A stretch of DNA of 48,297 nucleotides from a virus. The notes beneath the pieces were generated by a model. It was not told the origin of the DNA and made no database searches. It saw only the letters and a program-made list of their open reading frames with translations. Where the stretch lies: the IMG/VR virus record IMGVR_UViG_3300045240_000064, positions 1 to 48,297 of that record; one strand, written 5' to 3'. Positions 9,126 to 17,106 of this stretch are shown in pieces; the first letter of the stretch is position 1, and the number at the start of each line of letters is the position of its first letter. The position numbers and the translations under genes are program-made.

Positions 9126-9685
9126 GCTGGTTAGGTTTTGACCCCAAGGGCTACTCCCGTGACGGCTGGGCGGCTCACGTCGCCAATACCGCATTGGCCA
9201 CGATGAAGTGGAAGCCTGTGGGCATTGTCATGCACGCAACCGGCCTCCCCACGCTTGCAATGTGGGCGGAGTTTGGGCCAGCGCATGATGCTCGCCTCAA
9301 GAACCTACAAGCCTACTACGAAGGGATGGGATGGCAGCATGGTCCCCACGCTTTTGTCTCTCGCAACTACATCAACGGATTTTCTGCCCTCACTCAGCGA
9401 GGAACCCATTGTAGTTGTCACAATTCTACGCACTTCGGAATTGAACAAGTCGGGAATTACAACAAGGGTCACGACGACTACAACAGTGGAGAGGGGGCGA
9501 AGGTTAAGGGTAACGCCATCTGGGCCGCCGCTGTATTGTGCCGACACTTCCAGATCAACCCCCTGACCAGCATTATCCCGCACAGCGAATGCAAACGCGA
9601 TGGGCATTCTCAGTGCCCTGGTGACGAGGTTGATATGGCTGATTTTTGTAAGAAAGTCAGCGAAACGATGGAAGCGATCCTATGA
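9122..9685 (+). CDS. N-acetylmuramoyl-L-alanine amidase (Amidase_2/PGRP-like)
   Basis: 187 residues from ATG 9122. VMHAT gives zinc ligand H38, HFGIEQVG the expected Glu near 108, PHSEC ligand H154 and QCPGDEV C165, matching the zinc amidase pattern. It would cleave the bond between muramic acid and the stem peptide. It partners the preceding muramidase, so the phage carries two wall hydrolases. The frame is open further upstream but that part is in the shadow of the endolysin. Cytoplasmic, no signal peptide. Confidence 0.85.
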   Translation: MSWLGFDPKGYSRDGWAAHVANTALATMKWKPVGIVMHATGLPTLAMWAEFGPAHDARLKNLQAYYEGMGWQHGPHAFVSRNYINGFSALTQRGTHCSCHNSTHFGIEQVGNYNKGHDDYNSGEGAKVKGNAIWAAAVLCRHFQINPLTSIIPHSECKRDGHSQCPGDEVDMADFCKKVSETMEAIL

Positions 9686-10170
9686 TGCTCACCCTGGCCG
9701 TTGCCCTCATATTCTGTGCCACCTCGGCCATGGCACAGGATGCCGTGCCGCCCTCGGTTCCGACCGGGCTCGTGGCGACGGTCATGTCCGATTCGGAGAT
9801 CGATCTGACCTGGACTGCCAGCACCGCAACGTTGTCGGTAAAGGGCTACCGTATTCGTCGCAACGGGACGCAGGTAGCGGCGATGTCGGGGCCATCCTTC
9901 GCCAGCACCGGCCTTGCCGCAGGAACCCCTTACACCTACACGGTATCGGCCTATGACACGGCCGGCAATGCCAGCGCTTGGAGCGCGCCGGTCACCGCGA
10001 CGACAAAAGCCGGGGGCACATACACGCCCCCAAGCGGCACTGTGCTGATAGCCATACCTCCTTGTGTTGCTCCATTCCAGCCGGCGACCCTTGGGGCATA
10101 CCTGGGACCGCCATCCACCACACAGCCGCCGTCCACGCTAGGTGCGGTCTGCATGTACACGGTGCCATAA
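9682..10170 (+). CDS. Exported fibronectin type III protein
   Basis: 162 residues, 4-base overlap with the amidase. Residues 1-19 are a signal peptide ending AMAQ. Residues about 23-110 are one FnIII domain: PPSVPTGLVATVMSDSEIDL, TWTAS, GYRIRRNG, GTPYTYTVSAYDTAGN. The last 45 residues are Pro/Thr rich with two cysteines (PPCVAP, GAVCMYTVP). FnIII domains in phages usually help binding to cell surfaces or glycans. Confidence 0.8.
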   Translation: MMLTLAVALIFCATSAMAQDAVPPSVPTGLVATVMSDSEIDLTWTASTATLSVKGYRIRRNGTQVAAMSGPSFASTGLAAGTPYTYTVSAYDTAGNASAWSAPVTATTKAGGTYTPPSGTVLIAIPPCVAPFQPATLGAYLGPPSTTQPPSTLGAVCMYTVP

Positions 10171-10964
10171 TGACCGATCCCATCGTTCGTTTCTATGGTC
10201 GCAACCCAGACAGCGGCCCCAAGCACCTAGACACGCGTTTCATGCACGCTCATCGCCATGAGATGGCGGTGCCGTTGCCGCCGAAGGTCGACCTGAGCGA
10301 TCGGCTCCTGCCAGCGCTCGACCAAGGTGAGCTTGGGAGCTGCGAGCTGAATGCCGCTGCAAAGCTTCTCGAATTCCACTATCCCGGCTTCGCGGCCTCG
10401 CGCCTCCAAATGTATTACGATGTCCGCACCAAGGAGGGCACGGTAACCGAGGATGCTGGTTGCGAGACCCGTGACGTGTTCTCGATGCTCGCCGAGACAG
10501 GCGCGATGCCTGAAGACGCATGGCCCTACGATATCGCGAAATTCACCGAGGCCCCGCCGCCCTGGCCGCACCGCAAAAAGATCAAGTCCTCCTCGCGCTT
10601 GATGGACGCTCATGAGGTTCTTGCGTGCCTCGCTAGCGGATTTCCGCTGATCCTCGGTTTTCAAGTGCCTAAGAGCTTTGAGGCCCCTGAGATCGCGCGC
10701 ACTGGCGTCCTGCGCAGCCCGCAGCAGGCAGAGCCTACGATTGGCGGCCATGGCGTCATCGTGGTGGCTTACGACATGAACTTTCGCCAAAGCGCTGTGT
10801 TCAAGGCCAGCGGTGTCGATCCCACACTGATGCAGGATCACGCCATCGGTATCCTAAACTCGTGGGGACCGTGGGGCTATCGCAAGACAGGCATATTTTG
10901 GATGAGCCTGCGATATGCGGTGGACCAGTCTACGGGGGCAGACCTGTGGACAGGCAGAATATAG
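10170..10964 (+). CDS. Papain-like C1 family cysteine peptidase
   Basis: 264 residues; ATG 10170 overlaps the previous stop (TAATG). The papain signature is clear: DQGELGSCELNA with nucleophile C58, GGHGVIVVAYD with H194, and ILNSWGPWGY with N230 followed by GIFWMSLRYA. There is no pro-peptide and no signal peptide, so it is a short bacterial/viral C1 type. Target unknown: candidates are phage structural precursors, the neighbouring surface proteins or host proteins. It sits between the lysis genes and surface-module copy D. Confidence 0.88.
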   Translation: MTDPIVRFYGRNPDSGPKHLDTRFMHAHRHEMAVPLPPKVDLSDRLLPALDQGELGSCELNAAAKLLEFHYPGFAASRLQMYYDVRTKEGTVTEDAGCETRDVFSMLAETGAMPEDAWPYDIAKFTEAPPPWPHRKKIKSSSRLMDAHEVLACLASGFPLILGFQVPKSFEAPEIARTGVLRSPQQAEPTIGGHGVIVVAYDMNFRQSAVFKASGVDPTLMQDHAIGILNSWGPWGYRKTGIFWMSLRYAVDQSTGADLWTGRI

Positions 10965-10976
10965 GGTGAATAGACC

Positions 10977-11894
10977 ATGGCAACAAAGACCGCTACTGGC
11001 ATATTCAGCGACGGCTCTACATTCACGTTATCGGTGACCGATGCTGTATCCCCTCCTCCGCCCCCGGCGGGCTGGAGCCTTTCGGTGGCTCCTTTCGCCG
11101 CCACGTCTCTATGGAACAAGCTCATTCCGGCGGGAGCAACATACACATCGCTCAGCTGGCCGACCTCGACCGGATGGAGTTACGGCGTAACCTGGGACCG
11201 AACCGGTGTCCCGGTCTACATTGCCTCGTCGTCCGACCCGGTTGTTGCGGTGAGCTGTCCCGCCACCTGGGGGTGGCCGGCGAACCCAAGTCTTCACGTG
11301 CCCGTGGGCGCGACTGGCTCGCCCGGTGGCGGCAGTCCTCCCGACAACCCGATCGTCGTTGTCGATGGTGATACGGTTTGGAATTTCTGGCGGTTTGTCC
11401 GCACGAGCAACACGGCCGCGACGGCAGGGGCCTATGGCAAGTCAAGCGTGACCGTCGGCACGGGGTTTGGTGCCTCCGGGGTAGGCGCAGGCATTACCGG
11501 CGCAGGCAGCAGCCAGCTCGGCGGGCTCCTGGTCCAGGCGCAGACGGACACCGGCACGATTACGCACGCGCTAGCTCTTGCCGTTGCAAGCCAATTGCTG
11601 CTGCCGGGGCACATTGCTCCTGCTATTGGCGGCGACGGCTCGAGCTCCACCGGCATCGTGGAGGAGGGCCAGCTTTTAGCCATTCCCGCGAACACTGTAA
11701 TGCCCTCCGGTCTTTCGGTGCTCGGCCAGGAGGTGTTCCGTGCTCTCCAGCAATACGGCGCCTACGTCATCGATAATGCGGGCAGTCAGACCACCGTCCT
11801 TCGCGCCCAGTTCAATGCCTATAATGCGACGATAATGGGCGCTCTCAATACCGATATGATTAAGATCATTCCCTTGCTCAGGAAGGTAAGCTAA
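10977..11894 (+). CDS. Surface-module protein (copy D)
   Basis: 305 residues, closest in layout to copy C: N-terminal GIFSDGSTFTLSV, Pro linker at residues 25-30, then WNKLIP, YGVTWDRTGVPVYIASSSDP, IVVVDGDTVWNFWRFVR, GTITHALALAVASQ, EEGQLLAIPANTVMPSGLSV, ALQQYGAYVID. No signal peptide. It is separated from copies A-C by the 3.7-kb lysis block, implying duplication followed by cassette insertion or rearrangement. Confidence 0.8.
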   Translation: MATKTATGIFSDGSTFTLSVTDAVSPPPPPAGWSLSVAPFAATSLWNKLIPAGATYTSLSWPTSTGWSYGVTWDRTGVPVYIASSSDPVVAVSCPATWGWPANPSLHVPVGATGSPGGGSPPDNPIVVVDGDTVWNFWRFVRTSNTAATAGAYGKSSVTVGTGFGASGVGAGITGAGSSQLGGLLVQAQTDTGTITHALALAVASQLLLPGHIAPAIGGDGSSSTGIVEEGQLLAIPANTVMPSGLSVLGQEVFRALQQYGAYVIDNAGSQTTVLRAQFNAYNATIMGALNTDMIKIIPLLRKVS

Positions 11895-12202
11895 TGCGAA
11901 CCCGTGTCCAAGTTGTCCTCATCGCCGGCCTATGTGCAGCATCGCTGTCCGCTTGCGTCACGCCGACGACAGGCAGCGGAAACATCACGACTATCGTCAA
12001 TGACGTGAAGCTCGCCTGCGGGTTTGCGCCGGAGCTTGCAGCCATCTCGCTGCTTCTCGGCGCCGGTGAAGGCCCCGCACAGATCGTCTCCGAGATCTGT
12101 GCGGCAGTGGTTCAGCCGGCCGCGGCATCACGTCGTCGCGGCGGTCGTTCGCTCGCCGTTGTCGTACATGGCGTGACGGTTCGCGGGCGGTTCGTTTCAT
12201 GA
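11894..12202 (+). CDS. Small lipoprotein
   Basis: Stop/start overlap TAATG with copy D. Residues 1-21 are a lipoprotein signal peptide with lipobox SLSAC. The mature part has TTIVNDVKLACGFAPELAAI and IVSEICAAVV, two further cysteines, then a basic tail RRRGGRSLAV. Could be an envelope component of the lysis system, but it lacks the proline-rich build usual for outer spanins. Confidence 0.65.
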   Translation: MRTRVQVVLIAGLCAASLSACVTPTTGSGNITTIVNDVKLACGFAPELAAISLLLGAGEGPAQIVSEICAAVVQPAAASRRRGGRSLAVVVHGVTVRGRFVS

Positions 12203-12420
12203 CGCGGTTCAAAAAAGAATATGAGCAGGCGGTAGCAAGACTTTGTTGGAAAAATGCGCCGTCCTCATATGTAGAAATACATAATTGGGGCTTGCGCCTT
12301 GGACACCTTTGCGTGATTTGGATCGACTACTGGCCTCGTGCCGTGCCGCTGCCTAACGGTGGCACTCGATACAGCGTCGGTCGCAAGTGTGGCTTGTGGT
12401 TCGAGTGGAACCGTCAATGA
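12199..12420 (+). CDS. Small hypothetical protein
   Basis: 73 residues with ATGA overlaps on both sides. MTRFKKEYEQAVARLCWKN begins a helix; aromatic-rich middle (YVEIHNWGLRLGHLCVIWID). No family known to me. Locally lower GC than its neighbours, suggesting a recent insertion. Confidence 0.55.
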   Translation: MTRFKKEYEQAVARLCWKNAPSSYVEIHNWGLRLGHLCVIWIDYWPRAVPLPNGGTRYSVGRKCGLWFEWNRQ

Positions 12421-13016
12421 CACGCAGGCTCCCCCTCATATGGGGCGACTGGGCTATGCTGGTGGTTTTCGCGGCAATGGTCGTGATCCTGATCATCGGC
12501 CAAATCTGGCCGGCGCAAGCTGCCATTGACACCACGACGGGCTCGAGCATCGATCTCGCACCGATCCTCAATCCGCTGATCCAGGCCGCAGGCGTCTTCA
12601 TGTCGGTGGCAGCACCGATTATCGTGGCCATGGCGATCGACTGGTTGAGGAAGAAGAGCGCCTTGGCCGGCATGTTGGTCGACAAGGCGTTGCAGGACAA
12701 GATCTCAGCCGGTGCTCAGACGGCGATCGGCGGTGCGATCAGCCGCCTTCAGATCAAGCCTGGCGAACTCACGGTCGACGTGCATAACGCCATCGTGGCA
12801 GATGCCGCAGACACGCTCGCGAAGAACTTCGGCGATACGCTGACGACCCTCGGCTCGAAAGACAACATCGCCAAGGCAGTCGAGGTCATCCAGAACCGGC
12901 TGGGCATGATGACGGCAGCTGCCGCCGGAACGCCTATCCCTAATCCTTCCACGACGCCTAGCGTGCCTATTGCAGCGGCCCCTGTGGTTGCTGCACCTGC
13001 AATTCGCCAAGGATAG
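12417..13016 (+). CDS. Two-TM membrane protein, holin candidate
   Basis: 199 residues from ATG 12417, overlapping the previous stop. Two hydrophobic segments at about residues 13-33 (AMLVVFAAMVVILIIGQIWP) and 54-76 (IQAAGVFMSVAAPIIVAMAI), then a soluble helical domain and a Pro/Ala tail (PSVPIAAAPVVAAPA). Its place after two lysins without signal peptides fits a holin, but it is longer than most; a tail-sheath or envelope protein is possible. Confidence 0.55.
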   Translation: MTRRLPLIWGDWAMLVVFAAMVVILIIGQIWPAQAAIDTTTGSSIDLAPILNPLIQAAGVFMSVAAPIIVAMAIDWLRKKSALAGMLVDKALQDKISAGAQTAIGGAISRLQIKPGELTVDVHNAIVADAADTLAKNFGDTLTTLGSKDNIAKAVEVIQNRLGMMTAAAAGTPIPNPSTTPSVPIAAAPVVAAPAIRQG

Positions 13017-13144
13017 CATTAACGCGAACGACGGGCAGTGGGGACTGCAAAGGACTAATCGTGACTAAACAGACCTTAGGGGGCGCAAGTTTGCAATGAA
13101 AGAAGGAGACAGTGCCAGGAACCAGGAGAATGGGGGAGGCCCAT

Positions 13145-13840
13145 ATGCCAGAGAGTGACGATAACGGTGCTGCCTCTTCGGGCGGTCGCGGCAAGGGGGT
13201 GGATGCTTTCGGCTGGCCCGTGATCGACCCGACGAAAAATGTGTTAAATCTCGTCGCCGCAGAAAGCAAATACCAAGATGGGATGAGGGACGCTCTCGAA
13301 AAATACGTTAGCCAGGCCCGTGAATACGAAAGCAAGATGCAGAACTCCGCGAAGGACGCGGAGTCAAAATTGCAGATGCTGCGAGCCGAGGCCGAAAGCA
13401 AGAGGATCGATCAGCTAGCCGAGCTCCGAATGCGATACGACACCCGCATTGCGGACATGCTTAGCGCCTCGGTGCAAAGCACGTCGTCTCTTGTTTCGAC
13501 GCAGTTGGTCCAAATTCAGGCGACGTTCGACGCACGAGTGAGCAAGCTCGAGCAATTCCGATGGGAGAGTGGCGGCCGATCCAGTGCGGCCGACCCGCAA
13601 CTCGCCGATACCTTAAGCCGTATGTCAATTGCGATCACCACAAACAAGGAAAGTGAGATCGCGGCCCTCGAAAAGCTAACGTTGTCTCTTGGCGCGCTGA
13701 AGGAAACTGGCAAGCTCGGCGAGGGGCATGCCAAGGGAATCGGCGACTTCTCTGGCTGGATCGCGACCGGGATCGCGACCTTGTGGGCATTTGGTGCAAC
13801 GCTCGCCCTTGTCTACGGAGCGCTGCACTCAACACATTGA
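13145..13840 (+). CDS. Coiled-coil protein with C-terminal membrane anchor
   Basis: Start chosen at ATG 13145 behind a GGGGGAGG box at 13132-13139; a GTG at 13112 is in frame but has no such box. 231 residues: disordered acidic/Gly start, long Ala/Glu/Lys coiled coil at about residues 40-120 (AKDAESKLQMLRAEAESKR), a second coil near 175-195, and one TM at the end (SGWIATGIATLWAFGATLAL). Function unknown. Confidence 0.65.
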   Translation: MPESDDNGAASSGGRGKGVDAFGWPVIDPTKNVLNLVAAESKYQDGMRDALEKYVSQAREYESKMQNSAKDAESKLQMLRAEAESKRIDQLAELRMRYDTRIADMLSASVQSTSSLVSTQLVQIQATFDARVSKLEQFRWESGGRSSAADPQLADTLSRMSIAITTNKESEIAALEKLTLSLGALKETGKLGEGHAKGIGDFSGWIATGIATLWAFGATLALVYGALHSTH

Positions 13841-13861
13841 TCGGAGCGTGCCATGAACCAT

Positions 13862-14656
13862 CTAGAATGGCAAAGCGAACTGGTCCTTTAGGTCTCCGGT
13901 GGACCGCCTGCGGTTTCTAGCAATAGTCAGGGCTCGAAGTTCGTTCCTGCGTTCCTCCGAAAGCATCATCTTCTTGCCTCTCTTCGCGCGCCCTATGTTT
14001 GCGCGATGCTTCTCCGTGAACGGACCTAACTTTTTCCCTCTTCGTGTCTCGCTGAATCTTTTGCGCGTCGCATCTGATGCCTTAGTGCCTAATCTCGCAG
14101 CGCTTATCTTGGGAACTTTCTTTCCTTTTTTTCCGGCACTGATCGCGGACCGATGACTTTCCGTGAATGGCGCGATCGTCTTCCCCTTTCGTTGGGCGCT
14201 CATCTTCGCTCGGGTTTCATCTGAGGCTTTTGTGCCTTTTTTGCTGGCGCTTATTGCGGCTCGATGTTCGGCTGAAAAGGGCGGCAGCTTTCGGCCTTTT
14301 CGGGACGAACTCATAAGCGCTCTTTGTTCGGCAGATCTCCGGCTCCCGAGGGGGCTTCCTGCAATGGGGTATGCGTTAAATCCTCTAGCCGGATCGGTCG
14401 ATTTAAGAGTGTCTATCCAATGCTGTTCACGCGCTATAAGGTCTTTTCTATCAGAGACATGTTCGATGACTTCGAAGACAAATGCGTCGGGACCATACTT
14501 CGTCCAGGATCGCTGAAGAAGCGGCGAGTGATGCACGCCTTGACGTAGCATCTTTAAATGAACGGACCATCTTTGGCGTAAATTGATTGCAGACCCCACA
14601 TAAACCTTACCGTTTATCGTGTTGCGAATTACGTATATTCCAGAAACCTCAGGCAA
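13862..14656 (-). CDS. GIY-YIG homing endonuclease with NUMOD3 repeats
   Basis: TTG start, supported by GGGAGAGG a few bases upstream on the minus strand. 264 residues: GIY at 6-8, VYVGS at 18-22, RQRW with the conserved Arg and REQHWID with the conserved Glu make a GIY-YIG nuclease core. From residue 105 there are five or six copies of a DNA-binding motif like SAEHRAAISASKKG (NUMOD3). It runs against all neighbours, the mark of a free-standing mobile gene. Flanked by ATGAACC on both sides. Confidence 0.88.
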   Translation of the reverse strand: MPEVSGIYVIRNTINGKVYVGSAINLRQRWSVHLKMLRQGVHHSPLLQRSWTKYGPDAFVFEVIEHVSDRKDLIAREQHWIDTLKSTDPARGFNAYPIAGSPLGSRRSAEQRALMSSSRKGRKLPPFSAEHRAAISASKKGTKASDETRAKMSAQRKGKTIAPFTESHRSAISAGKKGKKVPKISAARLGTKASDATRKRFSETRRGKKLGPFTEKHRANIGRAKRGKKMMLSEERRNELRALTIARNRRRSTGDLKDQFALPF

Positions 14657-14696
14657 CGACCTCTCCCAGGGCTAGAACATAGAAAAGGACTTTATC

Positions 14697-14855
14697 ATGA
14701 ACCTGGTTGTGATTCTAATAATTTTGTTAATTTTGTTCGGCGGCGTCGGGTTCCATTCAAATTGGGGCTATTACGGCGCCGGACCTTTTGGCGGCATCGG
14801 CGGCCTCTTGGTGCTGATCTTCATCATCTGGCTAGTAACGGGAGGTCTGAGATGA
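14697..14855 (+). CDS. DUF3309-like small membrane protein
   Basis: 52 residues. MNLVVILIILLILFGGVGFH forms one TM, a Gly/aromatic loop (SNWGYYGAGPFGG) follows, then a second hydrophobic helix (GGLLVLIFIIWLVTGGLR). This is the DUF3309 pattern, common in Proteobacteria. Its stop overlaps the next start (ATGA). Confidence 0.7.
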   Translation: MNLVVILIILLILFGGVGFHSNWGYYGAGPFGGIGGLLVLIFIIWLVTGGLR

Positions 14856-15073
14856 TCAACCTAGCAGTGGGCATCTTGTGGTTATGCATAGGCGTAATTA
14901 TCTTAGGTGGAGTGATCTGGATCGCGCTGAATGTGATCCGTCGTTTCTTTCCCGGAATGGACGCGAATATTGACTATGCCGTCTGGGCGATCTTTGGCAT
15001 CTTGATTCTCATCTACGTCTTGCTTGCTGTTGCCGGCGGCGGAGGTCTGCCGAACCCCCAATTGTTTCGGTAA
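14852..15073 (+). CDS. Two-TM small membrane protein
   Basis: 73 residues from ATG 14852, coupled to the DUF3309-like gene. Two hydrophobic helices (ILWLCIGVIILGGVIWIAL and YAVWAIFGILILIYVLLAVA) around a short basic/acidic loop RRFFPGMDANID. No function known; could be a lysis-accessory or superinfection protein. Confidence 0.7.
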   Translation: MINLAVGILWLCIGVIILGGVIWIALNVIRRFFPGMDANIDYAVWAIFGILILIYVLLAVAGGGGLPNPQLFR

Positions 15074-15363
15074 GCGTCAGAGCCGCATTCCCGATCGCGT
15101 AATCATCCCAGCTGCGCCTCCGAGCATCTGCCGCGGCTGTGATCCCTGAAAGCAAACGGCCCGACACGAGGCCGGGCCGTGTGGAGGGTTTAGCCTCCGG
15201 GGATCATGATCGCCTCCTTGTAAAGGGGTAAAGCGGTTGGATCGCCTTACTATAGCTAATTGTCTCTCCCCAAGGGACGGTGACAATCATGCTTTAGCAC
15301 TCGCAAGTTGTCAAACAGAATTCGGCGAGCCTCGCCGGATACGAGCCCTCAAAAGGAGGGAAC
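15074..15363 (+). other. 290-bp intergenic region
   Basis: No convincing gene. An opposite-strand frame (15077-15286) has no RBS and a composition unlike protein. The stretch holds the hairpin at 15156-15180, a small GGAGG/CCTCC hairpin just after it, ATTGTC...GACAAT arms near 15259-15287 and a CGGCGA/TCGCCG hairpin just before the RBS AAAAGGAGGG of the next gene. It may be a terminator plus promoter or leader region. Confidence 0.5.
15156..15180. terminator. Hairpin, possible terminator
   Basis: ACGGCCCG and CGGGCCGT pair perfectly over eight bases with a nine-base loop. No T-run follows on the plus strand and only TTTGCTTTC on the minus strand, so it may be a weak terminator or an RNA-end protector after the small membrane genes. 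Confidence 0.45.
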
Positions 15364-15786
15364 ATGTCCAATGTAATGGACGGGCCTAGCCATGCCTTAC
15401 TTCTCGAGATCCGTGACGGTGTGCATCAGGTGCGAGAGCGTGTCGACATTCTCGGCGGGCTCTCCCAACTCAGTGCACAAGTCAAAGTGATCAGCGGGAA
15501 GCTCGATATGGTCATAGCCAAAGAGGATTCCATCATGACTGACCTTTCCGACCTCCAAGACCAGATGACTGCCCTTGAGGCCGCTGTGTCCAAAAATGCG
15601 GCTGACACCGCTACCGACACCGCGGAGATCAAGAGCCTGCTCGACCAGATCGCTACTGGTGCTGGAACCGGTGCCACTCCTGCCCAGCTGCAAGCCCTCA
15701 CTGCGCGGGCCAAGGCTCTCGTGGACAACATCAACACCAATAATGCGGCTCTTGAGGCAGCCATCCCGGTTCCGCCGACTGCCTGA
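15364..15786 (+). CDS. Coiled-coil protein
   Basis: RBS AAAAGGAGGG three bases before ATG. 140 residues, almost all alpha-helical with heptads: LEIRDGVHQVRERVDIL, LSDLQDQMTALEAAVSKNAA, TAEIKSLLDQIATG, then a Gly/Thr break and a final helix. An internal ATG at 15535 could give a shorter product. Probably a multimerising structural or regulatory protein; no family assigned. Confidence 0.75.
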   Translation: MSNVMDGPSHALLLEIRDGVHQVRERVDILGGLSQLSAQVKVISGKLDMVIAKEDSIMTDLSDLQDQMTALEAAVSKNAADTATDTAEIKSLLDQIATGAGTGATPAQLQALTARAKALVDNINTNNAALEAAIPVPPTA

Positions 15787-15819
15787 TTTTACAGGACTTA
15801 TTGGAGTGGTATAAGAAGC

Positions 15820-15854
15820 GAAGCGCGGAGACGTTTGAGCCGTTTCCGCGCTTC
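15820..15854 (+). terminator. Strong hairpin after coiled-coil gene
   Basis: GAAGCGCGGA and TCCGCGCTTC pair over ten bases; ACG/CGT inside the loop can extend the stem. No T-run follows, so rho-independent termination is uncertain, but placement right after a stop and before the HNH gene fits. Confidence 0.5.
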
Positions 15855-15883
15855 TAACCACCACAAGCGTAGGAGCGCTCGTC

Positions 15884-16417
15884 ATGGCTGACCATATCAA
15901 AAGACCTAATCCCTTCAAAGGCAAGCCGCTCACGGCCGAAAGGTTGCGAGAAATGCTGAGTTACGAGTCTCTGACAGGGATCTTAATTTGGGCAAAATTT
16001 CCAAGTGGTGGCAGGAAGGCTGGCGACATCGCTGGAAGCATTCATCGTAGCACGGGGTATAGGCGCGTTAGGATTGACAAGCGCGACTATCTTGCACACC
16101 GATTGATATGGTTGTGGTTTTATGGAAAATGGCCGTCCGATGAAATAGACCATATCAACGGCGATAGAAGCGACAATAGATTTTGTAATTTGCGTGCAGC
16201 TACTGCATCACAGAACAGGTGCAACACGAAACTACTTAAAAGAAATTCGGCTGGTCTAAAAGGCGCACATAGAATTAAAAAATCAAATAGATGGGGGTCT
16301 AGCATTCGGGCTAATGGGATTACACATCATCTAGGGACATTCACAACGGCTGAAGAGGCTCACTCAACTTATGTTGAGGCCGCCAAAAGGATGTTTGGAG
16401 AATTTGCTAGATATTAA
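15884..16417 (+). CDS. HNH homing endonuclease with AP2-like DNA-binding domain
   Basis: 177 residues. Residues about 84-112 (DEIDHINGDRSDNRFCNLR) are an HNH_3 nuclease core; the C-terminus (GAHRIKKSNRWGSSIRANG, HHLGTFTTAEEA) is AP2-like. Codon use and base composition are clearly more AT-rich than the neighbours (many AAA, AAT, ATA codons), pointing to recent transfer. RBS GTAGGAG upstream. Lies between two hairpins at the end of the rightward block, so it disrupts nothing. Confidence 0.88.
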   Translation: MADHIKRPNPFKGKPLTAERLREMLSYESLTGILIWAKFPSGGRKAGDIAGSIHRSTGYRRVRIDKRDYLAHRLIWLWFYGKWPSDEIDHINGDRSDNRFCNLRAATASQNRCNTKLLKRNSAGLKGAHRIKKSNRWGSSIRANGITHHLGTFTTAEEAHSTYVEAAKRMFGEFARY

Positions 16418-16500
16418 AGGAATCGCGTCGGCCCGATACCCTCGGCCGGCGTGCTGAGCGCGGCGGCTCTATTCCGCTGCATATCCCTCCTGCCCTAACT

Positions 16501-16538
16501 GGCCCCGGCTCGCTTAACGCGGGTCGGGGCCTTTTTTG
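16501..16538 (+). terminator. Rho-independent terminator
   Basis: GGCCCCGGCTCGC and GCGGGTCGGGGCC form a 13-pair stem (with G-U pairs) around TTAA, followed by TTTTTTG. It ends the rightward block at the convergence with the leftward early operon, whose last stop is at 16541. Confidence 0.9.
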
Positions 16539-16540
16539 TT

Positions 16541-16846
16541 TCATGGCTGCTTCTCGATGAGGGCGCGGATGGCTCTGGCGGCATACATGCCGTGATTATT
16601 GGCAACGACCTTAGCCGCCTCCTCAAGCGCGTCTCTGCGGGCTTGGGCGATATCGGCATCCGCAGCGGCGAGAGCGTCGGCGGCTTCGGCAAGAAGCGGC
16701 AATTGTATCTGAACCTTGCTCGGCGTCTCATAACGATATGAAGAGGAATCTTTGCTCCCGCCTCCTGCTCCATAGGTGACGACATGCACGGCGGCAGCGC
16801 GCAGCCTCGCGATCAGACCAGCATGGGCGGATGGCGTGTCAGTCAT
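16541..16846 (-). CDS. Small phage early protein
   Basis: 101 residues, last gene of the leftward operon. Starts MTDTPSAHAGLIARLRAAAV and ends in DALEEAAKVVANNHGM..AIRALIEKQ, a helical pattern common to many small early phage proteins of unknown role (Ea22-like style). ATGA overlap with the gene upstream. Confidence 0.7.
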   Translation of the reverse strand: MTDTPSAHAGLIARLRAAAVHVVTYGAGGGSKDSSSYRYETPSKVQIQLPLLAEAADALAAADADIAQARRDALEEAAKVVANNHGMYAARAIRALIEKQP

Positions 16847-17106
16847 GGGGCGTCCTTCCGTTTGCGGCGCTTCGTGACACGGTAGCCGTGGCGATCGATG
16901 ATGCGCATGGCGTTTATAAGCTCTGCCTTATCGTCACGATCTCGTCTCTCGGATTTGATGCGAGCCACCTCATTAGGGCTTAGCATCCGGGTGACAAAGC
17001 CGGATGAGCATGTGCATCCGGCAAGCGGAGTGCTAGGATTGCATTGGTGGTGCCGGCATATTTGACGGTAAGACACCAGGACAAACATATCCGGATCATA
17101 GCTCAT
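16843..17106 (-). CDS. Small basic cysteine-containing protein
   Basis: Start taken at ATG 17106, which overlaps the preceding stop; the longer frame is a shadow. 87 residues: MSYDPDMFVLVSYRQICRHH, then CTCSSGF and a basic C-terminus (RVTKRRKRKD). The His/Cys cluster may bind zinc. No family recognised. Confidence 0.6.
   Translation of the reverse strand: MSYDPDMFVLVSYRQICRHHQCNPSTPLAGCTCSSGFVTRMLSPNEVARIKSERRDRDDKAELINAMRIIDRHGYRVTKRRKRKDAP

Noticed and set aside
15077-15286. 69-codon minus-strand frame in the 290-bp gap
   Set aside because: No RBS, runs through the hairpin, and composition is not protein-like.
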